From Henriciella sp. (GTDB taxonomy: Bacteria; Pseudomonadota; Alphaproteobacteria; Caulobacterales; Hyphomonadaceae): a stretch of DNA of 64,000 nt. Shown here in pieces: positions 1-9,625 of the stretch; position 1 is the first letter of the stretch, and each line of letters begins with the position of its first letter. Position numbers and translations under genes: made by a program. The stretch covers positions 59,563-123,562 of the forward strand of contig JASJAO010000015.1 in assembly GCA_030066975.1 (NCBI GenBank), written 5' to 3'. Under the pieces are notes generated by a model, which was given only the letters and a program-made list of their open reading frames with translations, was not told where the DNA came from and made no database searches.

Positions 1-64
1 GCCATTGTAACCGCGTGCCGGTGCGGCTACTTATAGGGTTAGAGTTTTACCCGGAGACCTGATT

Positions 65-283
65 ATGGCCCCAAGTTGGATGCAACTTCTTCTCGTAGCG
101 GTTGTGGTGCTGCTTCTGTTTGGCGGGCGTGGCCGCATCTCGTCGATCATGGGCGATATGGCCAAAGGCATTACAAGCTTTCGCAAGGGCTTGAAGGAAG
201 AAGACGCCGAAAAGGCGGTCGAGGACGATGATATGGTGAATATCACGCCTGAAAAGGACAAGGCCAAGTCCTCCAACTCGTGA
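65..283 (+). CDS. tatA: Sec-independent protein translocase TatA
   Basis: A 72-residue small subunit of the twin-arginine translocase, which forms the pore-like assembly that moves folded proteins across the inner membrane. The sequence shows one N-terminal membrane segment (about residues 6-20, rich in L and V), an FGGRGRI hinge, an amphipathic helix (about 25-45) and a charged tail, which is the TatA plan and length. It is the first gene of tatABC, with 18 bases before tatB. The ATG at 65 follows a GGAG motif at about 53-56. Identification rests on domain layout plus the tatB and tatC neighbours. Confidence 0.93.
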   Translation: MAPSWMQLLLVAVVVLLLFGGRGRISSIMGDMAKGITSFRKGLKEEDAEKAVEDDDMVNITPEKDKAKSSNS

Positions 284-301
284 TCGCGGAGAGACTTTGA
301 G

Positions 302-706
302 ATGCTGCCTCAGTTCGGACTCGCAGAGTTTCTTCTGGTCGCTATTGTCGCGTTGATTGTTGTCGGGCCGCGGGACCTGCCGATCATGATGCGCCGGTTG
401 GGGCAGTTCGTGGCTAAGGGCCGTGCCATGGCTGGTGAATTCCGAGCCGCCTTTGATGATATTGCGAAACAGGCTGAACTCGACGAGCTGCGCAAAGAAA
501 TTGAAGATCTGAAGCGCGACAATGCCGTGACCGCAGCCGTTGAGGACTTGAAAGAAGCCGAACGGGATATCAACGCCTCCGTCATGGCGAGCACGCCGGC
601 TGTGAAGCCCGCGACGGAAGCCGCAGATACCGCATCGTCGGAGGAAACAGCGTCTCCAAGCTCTGAGCCTGCTGCTGACGCCAAGCCGAAGACTGATCCG
701 GTATGA
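302..706 (+). CDS. tatB: Sec-independent protein translocase TatB
   Basis: A 134-residue partner of TatC in the twin-arginine signal-peptide receptor complex. An N-terminal membrane segment carries the conserved acidic residue (LAEFLLVAIVALIVVGP) and is followed by the GPRDLP hinge typical of TatB, a long amphipathic helix, and a low-complexity tail rich in A, S, P and K (about 95-134). The stop codon overlaps the tatC start (ATGA at 703-706), so the two are translationally coupled. A GGAGAG motif precedes the ATG at 302. Confidence 0.95.
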   Translation: MLPQFGLAEFLLVAIVALIVVGPRDLPIMMRRLGQFVAKGRAMAGEFRAAFDDIAKQAELDELRKEIEDLKRDNAVTAAVEDLKEAERDINASVMASTPAVKPATEAADTASSEETASPSSEPAADAKPKTDPV

Positions 707-1530
707 CCAAAGAGCTGCCGAGCGATCAGAAGCCAGACATTGTCGATGAGATGGAGGCGAGCCGGGCGCCCCTGCTCGAGCACCTGACGGAGCTGCGCTC
801 GCGGCTGATCTGGGCGATGCTGGCGCTGGCCGTGGGCGCGATTGCCTGTTTCTTTGTGGCCGTTCCGATTTTCAATTTTCTGGTTCAGCCTTTCATTGAT
901 GCCTTTGTCAGTCAGGGCATCGGGGAAGATCCCAATCTGATCTATACCGCGCCGCTGGAATTCTTTTTCGTCAAACTGAAGATCGCTTTGTTCGCCGGAC
1001 TGTTTGTGTCCTTCCCGGTGATCGCCTGGCAGCTTTATGCCTTTGTCGCGCCGGGACTGTACCGCGAGGAGAAACATGCGTTTCTGCCGTTTCTCGTATC
1101 ATCTCCGGTTCTGTTTGGGATCGGCGCGGCCTTTGTGCATTACATTATGATGCCGCTGGTCATGACGTTTGCGTTAAGCCAGCAGCAGTCCGGCGATATC
1201 GCAACAGTGACGATCGAAGCACAGATCAAGGTGTCGGAATATCTGTCACTGACTCTGGCGCTGATGATTGCGTTCGGGCTGTCATTCCAGCTACCGGTTG
1301 TGCTCGGTCTGCTTGGTAAAGCCGGACTGGTCTCGTCCTCCACACTGCGCAAGGGACGTAAATATGCGCTTGTGGGTATTCTGGCAGTGTCTGCCTTCTT
1401 TACCCCACCGGACATGATCTCACAGATCATGCTGACCGTGCCGGTCTATGGCTTGTACGAGGTTAGTATCTGGATCGTCTCAATGATGGAGAAGAAAGCC
1501 GAAGAACGAGAGAAAGAAGCGACCGCTTAA
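703..1530 (+). CDS. tatC: Sec-independent protein translocase TatC
   Basis: A 275-residue polytopic inner-membrane protein that recognises twin-arginine signal peptides. The N-terminal LLEHLTELRSRL motif and the later YAFVAPGLYREEKH segment with its conserved glutamate are TatC signatures, and six hydrophobic segments can be traced. The start overlaps the tatB stop by four bases. The stop codon at 1528-1530 overlaps by four bases the 3' end of the convergent pentapeptide gene, leaving no intergenic terminator. Confidence 0.97.
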   Translation: MTKELPSDQKPDIVDEMEASRAPLLEHLTELRSRLIWAMLALAVGAIACFFVAVPIFNFLVQPFIDAFVSQGIGEDPNLIYTAPLEFFFVKLKIALFAGLFVSFPVIAWQLYAFVAPGLYREEKHAFLPFLVSSPVLFGIGAAFVHYIMMPLVMTFALSQQQSGDIATVTIEAQIKVSEYLSLTLALMIAFGLSFQLPVVLGLLGKAGLVSSSTLRKGRKYALVGILAVSAFFTPPDMISQIMLTVPVYGLYEVSIWIVSMMEKKAEEREKEATA

Positions 1531-2276
1531 TCTGTCTCAGTGTCGTAGGTGATACAATCGGCAAGGACGAGCGTGTCCGGCATCAGCGTCTCCGCGGTGG
1601 CGCAGGCGCCTTCAAAGTTTGCCGACTCAAGGTCACGTGCGAAACGTAGATCTGCGCCAGAGAAGCGGACATTACGGAAACTGGCGTCGGAGACGCTTGC
1701 TTCTTTGAACTCCACGCCACTCAGCACGGCATTATCAAAGATCGCGCCGGACAGGTTTGCGCCTTCGAAATTCGCGCCGGTGAGGTTTGCTGCGGAGAAG
1801 TCCGCGCGGACCGCAATCGCACCGTGAAATTTCGCATGATCCAGTGTCGTGCCGATGAATTTTGTGCCGACAACAAAGGTCTCCAGGAAGGAGGCCTGGC
1901 GCATATTGGCGCCGGTGAAGTTGGCGCCCTGCAGGCGCGCGCCGTTCAGCTCCGCCTCGACAAAGCTGGAGGAGGTGAGGTCAGCTCTACGAAAATCGGC
2001 GCGATCGGCTTTGACATGGTCGAAGTTCGCATTGTGGGCGATGACGGAGCGCAGGTTCGCACTGGAGAGCACCGCGCCAGGATAATGCGCCTTGGACAGG
2101 TTCCACCCGGCCATGCTGCGCCCCGCGAGCGCGCAGTCTGTGCATGAGCCGCTATGCGACGGTGCCCATGACACGCGAGCTGCAACGTCCTGCGCTGTGT
2201 CCTGTGCGGTGGCCGAAAGCGGCAGGAGTGACGCGCAAGCGGCAGCAATGCCATATTTCAGTAAAGTTTTTGCCAT
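1527..2276 (-). CDS. secreted pentapeptide-repeat protein with N-terminal CxxC
   Basis: About 249 residues from the chosen start. A Sec-type signal peptide (MAKTLLKYGIAAACASLLPL, cleavage after SATA) is followed by a CTDC pair and then a long run of A(D/N)LxX pentapeptides, for example ANLTGANFEGANLSGAIF, which predict a right-handed quadrilateral beta-helix in the periplasm. A longer frame reaches 2381, but the signal peptide places the start at the ATG at 2276. A paralogue of the same design lies just upstream. Molecular function is unknown. The signal has no twin-arginine motif, so despite adjacency to tatABC it does not look like a Tat substrate. Confidence 0.8.
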   Translation of the reverse strand: MAKTLLKYGIAAACASLLPLSATAQDTAQDVAARVSWAPSHSGSCTDCALAGRSMAGWNLSKAHYPGAVLSSANLRSVIAHNANFDHVKADRADFRRADLTSSSFVEAELNGARLQGANFTGANMRQASFLETFVVGTKFIGTTLDHAKFHGAIAVRADFSAANLTGANFEGANLSGAIFDNAVLSGVEFKEASVSDASFRNVRFSGADLRFARDLESANFEGACATAETLMPDTLVLADCITYDTETD

Positions 2277-2377
2277 GCCATGTCGTAACGCGCTTTTACG
2301 CTGCGTCGAACTGAAATTCTGGTAAGAACTGCAAATAATGTCACTTGTGTTGCCAGAAAATCGCAGGTTTGTCTGTG

Positions 2378-2869
2378 TCACTTACAAGACGGTATGGTCT
2401 GGCCTTTTGGAAGCTTCGTCGAGGTATCGCCGCAGGCGGAATTCAGCTGCGTCTGGGTCAGGCCACGGGCGATTGTGAGGTCGGCGCCGGAGAGGTTCAG
2501 ACCGGCGAGTGTGGCGCCAGAGAGGTCTGATGATCCGAAATAGGTGCCGACGGCGATCGCATCCGTCAGGTCGGCGTCTTTGAAGTCGCAGCGATTGAAC
2601 CGGGCGCCGAACAGATTGGCGATGGATAGATTTGATTTGGCGAACACCACGTCGTCATAGGTGGCGAGGGAGAGATTGGCCTGGCGCAGGCGGGCACTCG
2701 CCAGATTTATGTGATCGGCGTCCCGGTAAGACAGGTCAGCCTGAAACAGATTGCAGGCGGCGCAGGATTTTCCGGATTGAACGGTGGCAATGTGATCTGC
2801 GTTCTGGGCCTGTGCGGTCGCTGAGAGCACACCTGCGACAAAAGCGGCGGCAAGAATTCGTTTCATCAT
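2378..2869 (-). CDS. secreted pentapeptide-repeat protein with N-terminal CxxC
   Basis: 163 residues. The signal peptide (MMKRILAAAFVAGVLSATAQ) is followed by a CAAC pair, about fifteen pentapeptide units (such as ANLFGARFNRCDFKDADL and SDLSGATLAGLNLSGADL), and a C-terminal block GLTQTQLNSACGD ending in KLPKGQTIPSCK. It is a tandem paralogue of the downstream gene (101-base gap, same strand), and both keep the CxxC before the helix and cysteines near the end. The role is unknown. Periplasmic location and a disulfide cap are inferences. Confidence 0.8.
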   Translation of the reverse strand: MMKRILAAAFVAGVLSATAQAQNADHIATVQSGKSCAACNLFQADLSYRDADHINLASARLRQANLSLATYDDVVFAKSNLSIANLFGARFNRCDFKDADLTDAIAVGTYFGSSDLSGATLAGLNLSGADLTIARGLTQTQLNSACGDTSTKLPKGQTIPSCK

Positions 2870-2944
2870 GGGACAATCGCCCTGTGCTGTGATCTTCGAG
2901 TGCCGAGATCATCGCAAGGGCCAGGCCAGATGGTTTCTCAATCG

Positions 2945-5188
2945 TTAATCGCTGGTGCCGGTTTCGCGGACAAACCCGCACGTATCGCAGGTGACCAGGC
3001 CATCGGCTGGTTCGACATAGAGAGTAAAACTGCTGCAATTGGTGCAGGCGTCGGGCAGGTAGTCCGGTTGTGTCTGATCCTCGCCAGAGGTCGAGGCCTC
3101 CGCCTCGCCGGTGTCGTCCACGGCTTCTTTCTCTTCGCGATGTTTGTTCAGAATAACGATATTGTCCGGGATCTGTCCGCGGGAAAAGCCGCGAGAAATC
3201 AGTTGTGCGGCTTCATCCGGCAGCGGCTGGGCGTGACTGCGCTCAATCCCATCGCCAAGCCCGCGCCCGAGCCCATCATGGGTGACATCGCCCAGTTCAG
3301 CGAGGTCCTCGCGGGCGAGATAGGACACGGCAAGCTCGCGGAAAATATAGTCAAGGATGGAGGTGGCACGCGTGATCTGGTCGTTTCCGGTCACTTCCCC
3401 AGCCGGCTCAAACCGGGTGAAGACGAAGGCATCAACATACTCCTCCAACGGCACGCCATATTGCAGACCCAGCGATACAGCGATGGCAAAATTGTTCATC
3501 AAGGACCGGAAGGCGGCGCCTTCCTTGTGCATGTCGATAAAGATCTCTCCGAGCGAGCCATCATCGAACTCGCCTGTGTGCAGATAGACTTTGTGGCCGC
3601 CGACAGTGGCTTTCTGGATATAGCCTTTGCGGCGGTCGGGGAGACGGGTGCGACTGACGGCAGCTTGCGGGTCAGAAACAGGCAGGTACTCACCGGTTTG
3701 GTCCTCGTTTGCGAGGTCTTCGGCAAGCGACATGATCTGTGTCATCCGGTCTGAGGTCAGACGGTCTACGACTTGATCCAGTGCCGGCAGCCAAAGGTCG
3801 AGACCGGCGGCGGTGGAGACCTCAATCAGAGCCGGGTCATCTTCGCTGATGGTCAGCATGATCGGTGCATCGACATGGTCTCTCAGCCGTGTCGCGAGGT
3901 CTGTCAGCGCGCCTGCTGGCAAGGATTGGGTGAGCCCGGCTTCGGTGAGCGCGGTGTCGACCAGAGCGTGCGGGCGGTTGTCGATGGCGGCTTCCGCCTC
4001 CTCGATCTGTTTGCGTGAAAAGCCGAGGGTTTTCAGCAGTTCGCGGCCGTCTGTGTCGAAATTCTCCGGTGCGAGCCGTAAATCGTTGGAGATGATCTCG
4101 TCCCCGAGCACCCAGCGCGAGAAGGCCGCATTCAGAGGAAGACCTTCGCCCAGCGCGCTCTTAATCTTCGCGATAGCTTCGTTGGTAAACCCGCGTGTGG
4201 CGAGAGTTTCGCCGGAAAAATGCGGTGTTTGTTCAAGGTCGGCGGCTTCGGCAAGCGTGGTCAATAGTTGCGGTAATTCGGTTGGGGCGACCCGCGACAA
4301 CCCCAGACGAGCGATATTGGAGAGCTCCAACCGGCCATCGTTGCCAGACTGCAGGACAGAGACGAAGGGTGTGAGCCCCTGACTGGTCGGCGTGATCGTG
4401 GACAAGGCCCCCGCCGAGAGGGGCAGCAGGAGCAGCTTGACCTCTGGCCTCACATCGGCGTCGGCCAAGCCATCGATGGCGAAGCGCGTTTCGTCCGCCT
4501 CTTCTGTTTTGGTGCCCGCGGCGGCGGCGCGAATGAGACGGAGCAAGGCCGCTACACCGTCGGTCTGGTCTTCACTATAGGGAGCCCCAAGCGCCATAAG
4601 CGCTGCCGTCATGCCACACGGCACCAGTGCGAGTGTGCCTCCCTCTGTGCTCGCCAGGGCCACGAGATCGCGCAGGACCAGTAGATCCATACCGTCAGGT
4701 GTGACAAAGCGCGCGATATCGATCGCCATCGCTGGCATGTTGAGATCGAGATCGGTGTCGGCGCAGACCGACAGGCTGATGCCGGACTTCCGCAACTCAG
4801 ACATCTCAGTTTCGCTGCCTTGCTCTACATTCAGGCGGCACGCGGGAGCGGCCGACGCTTTCAATCCCTGAGCGCGAAAGCTGTCGGCGAGCGACTGAAA
4901 TCCCTTGCCGGAGTTCAGGGCGGTTTCGATCAGGGTCGCCGGGACGCCGCGCGCGACGGCTTCGGCGAGATCGGCATTGCGGGGCTGGTCACCCAGAGAG
5001 TCCAGCAGTTCGGCGAGGGCCAGACGTCCCTGTTGTTCAACCTGCTGTTGGGCCACGCGTGATGCGGCCGCTTCGAGAGACATGGAGTGAGATAGCGGCG
5101 CTGCACACAATTGTGATAGCGGCATCACAGTGCTGATCAATCCAGCCTCTACGCCTGCATTCAGAAGCTCTTCCCGGCGCTCTGTCAT
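2945..5188 (-). CDS. NrdJ-like TSCPD-domain protein, catalytically degenerate ribonucleotide reductase relative
   Basis: About 747 residues from the ATG at 5188, which has an AAAGGG motif upstream. The frame is open to an ATG at 5242 with no visible ribosome site. Residues about 517-627 match the C-terminal TSCPD region of class II (B12-dependent) reductases very closely ([52 protein letters not shown]). The end holds a CxxC...CxxC zinc motif (C715, C718, C734, C737). Weaker matches to the NrdJ barrel can be seen upstream ([34 protein letters not shown]). However, the N-terminal ~400 residues of a normal ~1200-residue NrdJ are absent, and the NPCSE active-site motif is not present. It therefore looks like a non-catalytic paralogue. 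Any role, regulatory or otherwise, is unknown. It is divergent from the NDUFA12 gene. Confidence 0.7.
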   Translation of the reverse strand: MTERREELLNAGVEAGLISTVMPLSQLCAAPLSHSMSLEAAASRVAQQQVEQQGRLALAELLDSLGDQPRNADLAEAVARGVPATLIETALNSGKGFQSLADSFRAQGLKASAAPACRLNVEQGSETEMSELRKSGISLSVCADTDLDLNMPAMAIDIARFVTPDGMDLLVLRDLVALASTEGGTLALVPCGMTAALMALGAPYSEDQTDGVAALLRLIRAAAAGTKTEEADETRFAIDGLADADVRPEVKLLLLPLSAGALSTITPTSQGLTPFVSVLQSGNDGRLELSNIARLGLSRVAPTELPQLLTTLAEAADLEQTPHFSGETLATRGFTNEAIAKIKSALGEGLPLNAAFSRWVLGDEIISNDLRLAPENFDTDGRELLKTLGFSRKQIEEAEAAIDNRPHALVDTALTEAGLTQSLPAGALTDLATRLRDHVDAPIMLTISEDDPALIEVSTAAGLDLWLPALDQVVDRLTSDRMTQIMSLAEDLANEDQTGEYLPVSDPQAAVSRTRLPDRRKGYIQKATVGGHKVYLHTGEFDDGSLGEIFIDMHKEGAAFRSLMNNFAIAVSLGLQYGVPLEEYVDAFVFTRFEPAGEVTGNDQITRATSILDYIFRELAVSYLAREDLAELGDVTHDGLGRGLGDGIERSHAQPLPDEAAQLISRGFSRGQIPDNIVILNKHREEKEAVDDTGEAEASTSGEDQTQPDYLPDACTNCSSFTLYVEPADGLVTCDTCGFVRETGTSD

Positions 5189-5322
5189 GGCGTTCAGCCC
5201 TTTCTTAATTCCCAGCAATGGTCTTGACGCTGGATGCGACATGATGTGTTGGCTGTGATAACTGGATTCGGGGCTGCGTCAGCGCCATAATCCCGCCTTA
5301 GATCGTTGGCAGGAGTCAAAAC

Positions 5323-5712
5323 ATGTTCAAACTCTTCACATGGTGGAATGGCGTCTCGCCGGGTGGCCTGTTTGATATCAAGCGGCGCAGCGAACATGTT
5401 GGCACAGACGAATACGGCAATCGGTATTTCCAGGACCGCAAAGTGTCTGTGGAAGGCCGCAAACGTCGCTATGTGATCTACAAAGGATTGGCGGAGCCGT
5501 CGAAAGTACCGGCAGACTGGCACGGATGGCTGCACTATACGTTCGAAGAGCCGCCGACTGAGGCACCGCTCAAACAGAAGTCGTGGGAAACCGACCATAC
5601 ACCGAATATGACAGGCACTGTGTTTGCCTATCGCCCGAAAGGGACCTTGCGTGAAGGCGGTCAACGCCGTGAAGCTGATTCAGATTATGAGGCCTGGACA
5701 CCAGATGCGTGA
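5323..5712 (+). CDS. NDUFA12-family NADH:ubiquinone oxidoreductase accessory subunit
   Basis: 129 residues. The family hallmarks are visible in order: a short N-terminal helix (MFKLFTWWNG), DEYGNRYFQ, RRYVIYKG, then PADWHGWLHYTFEEPPTE. In alphaproteobacteria this is a small supernumerary subunit of respiratory complex I, on the matrix/cytoplasmic side, and it is usually encoded away from the nuo operon beside mlaD-like and DUF2155 genes, as here. Its stop overlaps the start of the MCE gene (5705-5712). A GGCAGGAG motif precedes the start. Confidence 0.92.
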   Translation: MFKLFTWWNGVSPGGLFDIKRRSEHVGTDEYGNRYFQDRKVSVEGRKRRYVIYKGLAEPSKVPADWHGWLHYTFEEPPTEAPLKQKSWETDHTPNMTGTVFAYRPKGTLREGGQRREADSDYEAWTPDA

Positions 5713-6205
5713 ATCTATTTTTGAAACTCTTGTCGGTCTGGCCGTCTTGCTGGTTGCCGGTGTTTTCCTCTGGTTTGCCCTGGCACGCGGCGGGGATGCG
5801 GCGCCAGCTGCCGATTCGGTTGAACTCGGCGTCCGGTTCAACTCTGCGAGCGGGGTCGATCGTGGCACCGATGTGCGTCTCGCCGGCGTGAAAGTTGGCA
5901 CAGTGCGGGACATCGCGCTGGATGTCGATCGGGCCGAAGCCATGGTGACGATGGTGGTGGATGGCCGCCTTGTCCCTATGGGGGATGGCACCACGGCGCG
6001 GGTCCAGTCTGAAAGCCTGCTCGGCGGGAGCTATATCAGTCTCGAACCGGGTGAAGGGTTTGGTGAGATTATCATGTGCGAAAATGGTGAGACCCTGTTT
6101 GACGGGTCGGGATGCGGTGAGATCCTGTATGGTCAGGGCTCGATCGACTTGTTGACCCTGTTTGCATCCTTTGCCAGCGGCAATGGTGGTGAGACGACTG
6201 AATGA
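5705..6205 (+). CDS. MCE/MlaD-family outer-membrane lipid asymmetry protein
   Basis: 166 residues from the ATG at 5705. One N-terminal membrane anchor (FETLVGLAVLLVAGVFLWFAL) precedes a single MCE domain (LGVRFNSASGVDRGTDVRLA, VKVGTV, SLLGGSYISLEPG). MlaD-type proteins form hexameric rings that pass phospholipids between membranes. A frame extension upstream to 5624 would lie inside the NDUFA12 gene and is not used. The cysteine-containing C-terminal part (about 120-150) follows the MCE fold. It is coupled to DUF2155 by an ATGA overlap at 6202-6205. No Mla ATPase or permease gene is adjacent. Confidence 0.85.
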   Translation: MRESIFETLVGLAVLLVAGVFLWFALARGGDAAPAADSVELGVRFNSASGVDRGTDVRLAGVKVGTVRDIALDVDRAEAMVTMVVDGRLVPMGDGTTARVQSESLLGGSYISLEPGEGFGEIIMCENGETLFDGSGCGEILYGQGSIDLLTLFASFASGNGGETTE

Positions 6206-6672
6206 TCCGTGCGGCGATATTGACCGGGGTGGCCGCCTGGCTGGCGATGGCTGCGCCTGCGCAGTCGCCAACTTATGTTCAGACAGAAACCGTAACCCTG
6301 CGGGCGCTCGACAAAATTACCGGACGGTCAACGGACTTTGAGCTCGTCAAAGGCGAGCCGCAAATCTACGGCTCACTTCGGGTCGATGTGGAGGTGTGTT
6401 TTCAGACGCCACCCGAAGAGCCACCGGAAAGCGTCGCGTTTCTGCGCATCAGCTCCGCGACATCTAAACAGGTACAGAGCATGGCGGTACCACGCCCGAT
6501 CACGGATGAAGACCGAGCTGCCACCGAAGGCGAAGATGCCGACGTGCGCTTTTCTGGCTGGATGTTTGCGTCATCGCCGGGTCTGAACGCGCTGGAACAC
6601 CCGGTCTACGACATCTGGGTGATCAAATGCACCGCAGAAGTGGCGGTCACGGCTGACGCGGCCTCTGAATAG
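6202..6672 (+). CDS. DUF2155 domain-containing secreted protein
   Basis: 156 residues with a signal peptide ([18 protein letters not shown]). Family signatures are [10 protein letters not shown] near the mature N-terminus and [20 protein letters not shown] near the end. DUF2155 proteins are periplasmic, of unknown function, and commonly sit next to NDUFA12 and aat in alphaproteobacteria, an arrangement reproduced here. The start overlaps the MCE stop. The last 67 bases overlap the 3' end of convergent aat, an unusually long antiparallel overlap. Confidence 0.88.
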   Translation: MIRAAILTGVAAWLAMAAPAQSPTYVQTETVTLRALDKITGRSTDFELVKGEPQIYGSLRVDVEVCFQTPPEEPPESVAFLRISSATSKQVQSMAVPRPITDEDRAATEGEDADVRFSGWMFASSPGLNALEHPVYDIWVIKCTAEVAVTADAASE

Positions 6673-7265
6673 AAGTCGGCGTCCTGGCGCAAGGCGTACC
6701 AGAGTCGCTGGCGGAAGTCGTCGCGGGGGACTTCAAGCAGGCCAAACTGTTCAAGATGCGGGTTATGAAACTGGGCGTCGAGCAGCGTGTAACCAGCTGC
6801 GATGAGGCGTCCGACAAGATAGACGAGTGCGATTTTCGAGGCGTCTGTCGCGCGCGAGAACATGCTTTCCCCAAAAAAGGCGGCGCCGATCGACACGCCA
6901 TATAGTCCGCCGACGAGTTCGCCTTCAGCTGACCAGCATTCGACGGAATGGGCATGGCCCTCGCGGTGGAGCGCGGCGTAGAGGTTCAGGATCGGGGTGT
7001 TGATCCAGGTCACGGGTCGGCTCGGATGAGGTTCGGCGCAGGCTTCCATGACGCGGTTAAACGCGGTGTCGACTGTGATCGTGTAGGGCGCCTGGCGAAT
7101 GGTTTTGCGCAGACGCCGCGGGATATGAAACCCATCCAGGGGCAGGATCCCGCGCTGATCCGGATCCATCAGGAACAGGCGCAAATCCTCACGCGAGTCC
7201 GCCATGGGGAAGACACCGCGGCGATAGCAGTTCAGGAGATCTGATGTGGTGAACCGATCTGACAT
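6606..7265 (-). CDS. aat: leucyl/phenylalanyl-tRNA--protein transferase
   Basis: 219 residues, normal family length. The enzyme attaches Leu or Phe from aminoacyl-tRNA to proteins with N-terminal Arg or Lys, marking them for ClpAP through ClpS. Visible signatures are [12 protein letters not shown] near the start, the [20 protein letters not shown] core, [15 protein letters not shown], and [15 protein letters not shown]. It is last in the aroQ-accB-accC-aat run, nine bases after the accC stop. The C-terminal tail is encoded opposite the end of DUF2155. Confidence 0.95.
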   Translation of the reverse strand: MSDRFTTSDLLNCYRRGVFPMADSREDLRLFLMDPDQRGILPLDGFHIPRRLRKTIRQAPYTITVDTAFNRVMEACAEPHPSRPVTWINTPILNLYAALHREGHAHSVECWSAEGELVGGLYGVSIGAAFFGESMFSRATDASKIALVYLVGRLIAAGYTLLDAQFHNPHLEQFGLLEVPRDDFRQRLWYALRQDADFYSEAASAVTATSAVHLITQMS

Positions 7266-7274
7266 GCCAGCAGT

Positions 7275-8615
7275 TTACTTCAGACCGAGGAAACGCTCCA
7301 GCCAGTGAATATCGTAATTTCCGTCAATCACGTCCTGGGCTTCCACCAGCTTCTGGTGGAGCGGCAGCGTCGTGTGGACGCCATTGATGACCATTTCGCC
7401 GAGGGCGCGGCGCAGGCGCATAATGCACTCATTTCGCGTACGGCCGTGAACGATCAGCTTGCCGATCATACTGTCATAGTGCGGCGGGATCGTATAACCG
7501 GCATAGGCGGCACTATCGAGACGGACATCCATGCCGCCGGGCGGGTGGAAGTCTGTGATCGTTCCGGGTGAAGGCACGAAAGTCTCGTGGTGCTCAGCAT
7601 TGATCCGGCATTCGATGGCGTGCCCGACCAGGATGACGTCATCCTGTGTGAAAGAGAGTTTCTTGCCGTCGGCGACACGGATCTGCTCGCGGATGAGGTC
7701 AATGCCGGTGATCATTTCGGTGACCGGGTGTTCGACCTGGATCCTTGTGTTCATCTCGATGAAATAGAAATTTCCGTCTTCGTAGAGGAATTCCATCGTG
7801 CCCGCGCCGCGATAGCCGAGTTTCTTGACCGCCTTGGCGACGATCATGCCGATCTCTTCGCGCTGCGCCTGATTGAGGGCTGGGGAAGGGGCTTCTTCGA
7901 ACACTTTCTGGTGGCGGCGCTGCAGCGAGCAGTCACGTTCCCAGAGGTGGCAGACATTGCCGTGCGTGTCGGCGATGACCTGGATTTCAATGTGCCGTGG
8001 CTGGCCGAGATATTTCTCAAGATAGACCGCGTCATCCCCGAAGGCGGCTTTCGCCTCGGTTTTGGCGGTCTTGATCGCGTTTTCGATGTCCTTATCGGTC
8101 TCAGCCACTTTCATGCCGCGCCCGCCGCCGCCAGAAGCGGCTTTGACGAGAACCGGATAGCCGATCTTCTTGGCAATCTTCTTGCCTTCGCTGATCGAGC
8201 TGACGCCACCGTCAGAGCCAGGCACGACCGGCACACCCGCATCGATCATGGCCTGTTTCGCGGCAATCTTGTCGCCCATTGTGCGAATGTGTTCCGCGGT
8301 GGGACCGATAAAGATCAGGTCATGCGCCTCGACCATTTCAGCGAATTGCGCGTTTTCAGACAGGAAGCCGTAGCCCGGGTGGATGGCATCGGCGCCGGTA
8401 ATCTCAGCCGCTGCGATGATCTGGGACTTTTTCAGATAACTCGACGCGCTGGGGGCGGGGCCAATACAGACGCTTTCATCGGCAAGGCGCACCGCCATAG
8501 CGTCGCGGTCAGCCTCTGAATGCACAGCGACCGTCGAGAGGCCCATTTCCTTACAGGCCCTGTGAATGCGCAGGGCAATTTCGCCGCGATTGGCGATCAG
8601 AACTTTTTCAATCAT
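7275..8615 (-). CDS. accC: acetyl-CoA carboxylase, biotin carboxylase subunit
   Basis: 446 residues. It catalyses ATP- and bicarbonate-dependent carboxylation of biotin on AccB, the first half-reaction of malonyl-CoA synthesis. The N-terminal [14 protein letters not shown], the ATP-grasp loop [13 protein letters not shown], and the catalytic [14 protein letters not shown] segment are all present. The frame is open to 8681, but the ATG at 8615 has an AAGGGGG ribosome site five bases away and gives the family N-terminus. It is ten bases downstream of accB. Confidence 0.97.
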   Translation of the reverse strand: MIEKVLIANRGEIALRIHRACKEMGLSTVAVHSEADRDAMAVRLADESVCIGPAPSASSYLKKSQIIAAAEITGADAIHPGYGFLSENAQFAEMVEAHDLIFIGPTAEHIRTMGDKIAAKQAMIDAGVPVVPGSDGGVSSISEGKKIAKKIGYPVLVKAASGGGGRGMKVAETDKDIENAIKTAKTEAKAAFGDDAVYLEKYLGQPRHIEIQVIADTHGNVCHLWERDCSLQRRHQKVFEEAPSPALNQAQREEIGMIVAKAVKKLGYRGAGTMEFLYEDGNFYFIEMNTRIQVEHPVTEMITGIDLIREQIRVADGKKLSFTQDDVILVGHAIECRINAEHHETFVPSPGTITDFHPPGGMDVRLDSAAYAGYTIPPHYDSMIGKLIVHGRTRNECIMRLRRALGEMVINGVHTTLPLHQKLVEAQDVIDGNYDIHWLERFLGLK

Positions 8616-8625
8616 GTTCGCCCCC

Positions 8626-9114
8626 TTATTCGACGACGATGAGTGGCTCACCGAATTCCACAGGCTGGCCGTCAGCCACAATAATCTGTTTCACGGTGCC
8701 GTCCGCTGTCGCTTCGACCGGGTTAAAGGTCTTCATGGCTTCGATCAGCATCAGTGTGTCACCGGCCTTCACCTTGTCGCCCACGGACACGAACGCCTTT
8801 GAGTCCGGGTCGGGGGCAAGATAGACGGTACCGACCATCGGGCTGGTGATGGCGTTCTGCGGGGCGGCCGGGGCTTCTGCTGTGGGCGCTGGTGCGGCAG
8901 CCGGCGTAGGCGCCGCGGCGGGCGCCGCAGGTGCCGGGGCCGGTGCGGCGGCATACGTGACCGGGGCTGGCGGAGGCGCCATGGATGTCGCTTTGCTGAC
9001 CCGAATGCGCAGGCCGTCATGTTCGACTTCAACTTCGCCTAGGTCGGCCTCACTGAGGATGGAGGCCAGTTCGCGGACGAGCTTGGCATCCAGTGTTGTT
9101 TTCGATGTAGACAT
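8626..9114 (-). CDS. accB: acetyl-CoA carboxylase biotin carboxyl carrier protein
   Basis: 162 residues. An N-terminal helical region (1-45) is joined by a long Ala/Pro linker (about 46-86) to a C-terminal biotinyl domain with the EAMK motif, in which K128 is the biotin attachment site. It serves as the mobile carrier between AccC and the carboxyltransferase. It lies directly upstream of accC and 12 bases downstream of aroQ, the usual alphaproteobacterial order. Confidence 0.97.
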   Translation of the reverse strand: MSTSKTTLDAKLVRELASILSEADLGEVEVEHDGLRIRVSKATSMAPPPAPVTYAAAPAPAPAAPAAAPTPAAAPAPTAEAPAAPQNAITSPMVGTVYLAPDPDSKAFVSVGDKVKAGDTLMLIEAMKTFNPVEATADGTVKQIIVADGQPVEFGEPLIVVE

Positions 9115-9126
9115 TGTTCAGGCTCC

Positions 9127-9558
9127 TCAGTCTTTCATCTGGAGGGCGGCTTCTAGCGCCATGAGATACCCTTGTGGACCGAAACCAGCAATGGTCGCGG
9201 CTGCGCAAGGGCTGACATAATTGGTATGGCGAAAGGCTTCGCGCGCGGCGGGATTAGAGATGTGAACCTCGATGATCCGGGCGTCGCAGGAGCGCAACGC
9301 GTCGTGAAGCGCCACAGACGTGTGCGTATACGCCCCGGCATTCAGGATCAAAATATCTGTCGCGGACGAGGCTTCCTGGACCCAATCCACCAATTCGCCT
9401 TCGGAGTTTGTCTGGCGAAACTCAATCGGTCTTGAAGGGCTGGCCGCTTCCATACGGGCCTTGATGTCGTCCAGCGTGTCTGCGCCGTAAATCTCGGGCT
9501 CACGCGTGCCCAGAAGGTTGAGGTTCGGACCGTTGAGGACATATATAGGTTGCGTCAT
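9127..9558 (-). CDS. aroQ: 3-dehydroquinate dehydratase, type II
   Basis: 143 residues. It catalyses the third step of the shikimate pathway as a dodecameric type II enzyme. [19 protein letters not shown] carries the catalytic Tyr and Arg region, followed by [15 protein letters not shown] and [16 protein letters not shown] with the active-site His, and [15 protein letters not shown]. The ATG at 9558 gives the standard N-terminus; a further in-frame ATG at 9597 adds 13 residues with no family match. It is the first gene of the aroQ-accB-accC-aat operon and is divergent from thiS. Confidence 0.95.
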   Translation of the reverse strand: MTQPIYVLNGPNLNLLGTREPEIYGADTLDDIKARMEAASPSRPIEFRQTNSEGELVDWVQEASSATDILILNAGAYTHTSVALHDALRSCDARIIEVHISNPAAREAFRHTNYVSPCAAATIAGFGPQGYLMALEAALQMKD

Positions 9559-9625
9559 CTTGAATTTGGTCTTGAGGTGGAACGCCGTGGAAGGCAAGTC
9601 CGTTATCGGTAAAGGAGCCGGGTCG

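Noticed and set aside
310..1077. Long minus-strand frame opposite tatB/tatC
   Set aside because: Shadow of the Tat genes: composition is repetitive S/R/T and no family pattern is seen, while the plus-strand proteins are clear.
2900..3754. 284-residue plus-strand frame opposite the NrdJ-like gene
   Set aside because: It lies exactly antisense to the strongly conserved TSCPD region, and no independent protein motif is visible.
7587..8519. 310-residue plus-strand frame opposite accC
   Set aside because: Antisense shadow of a highly conserved gene; high GC at third positions explains the open frame.
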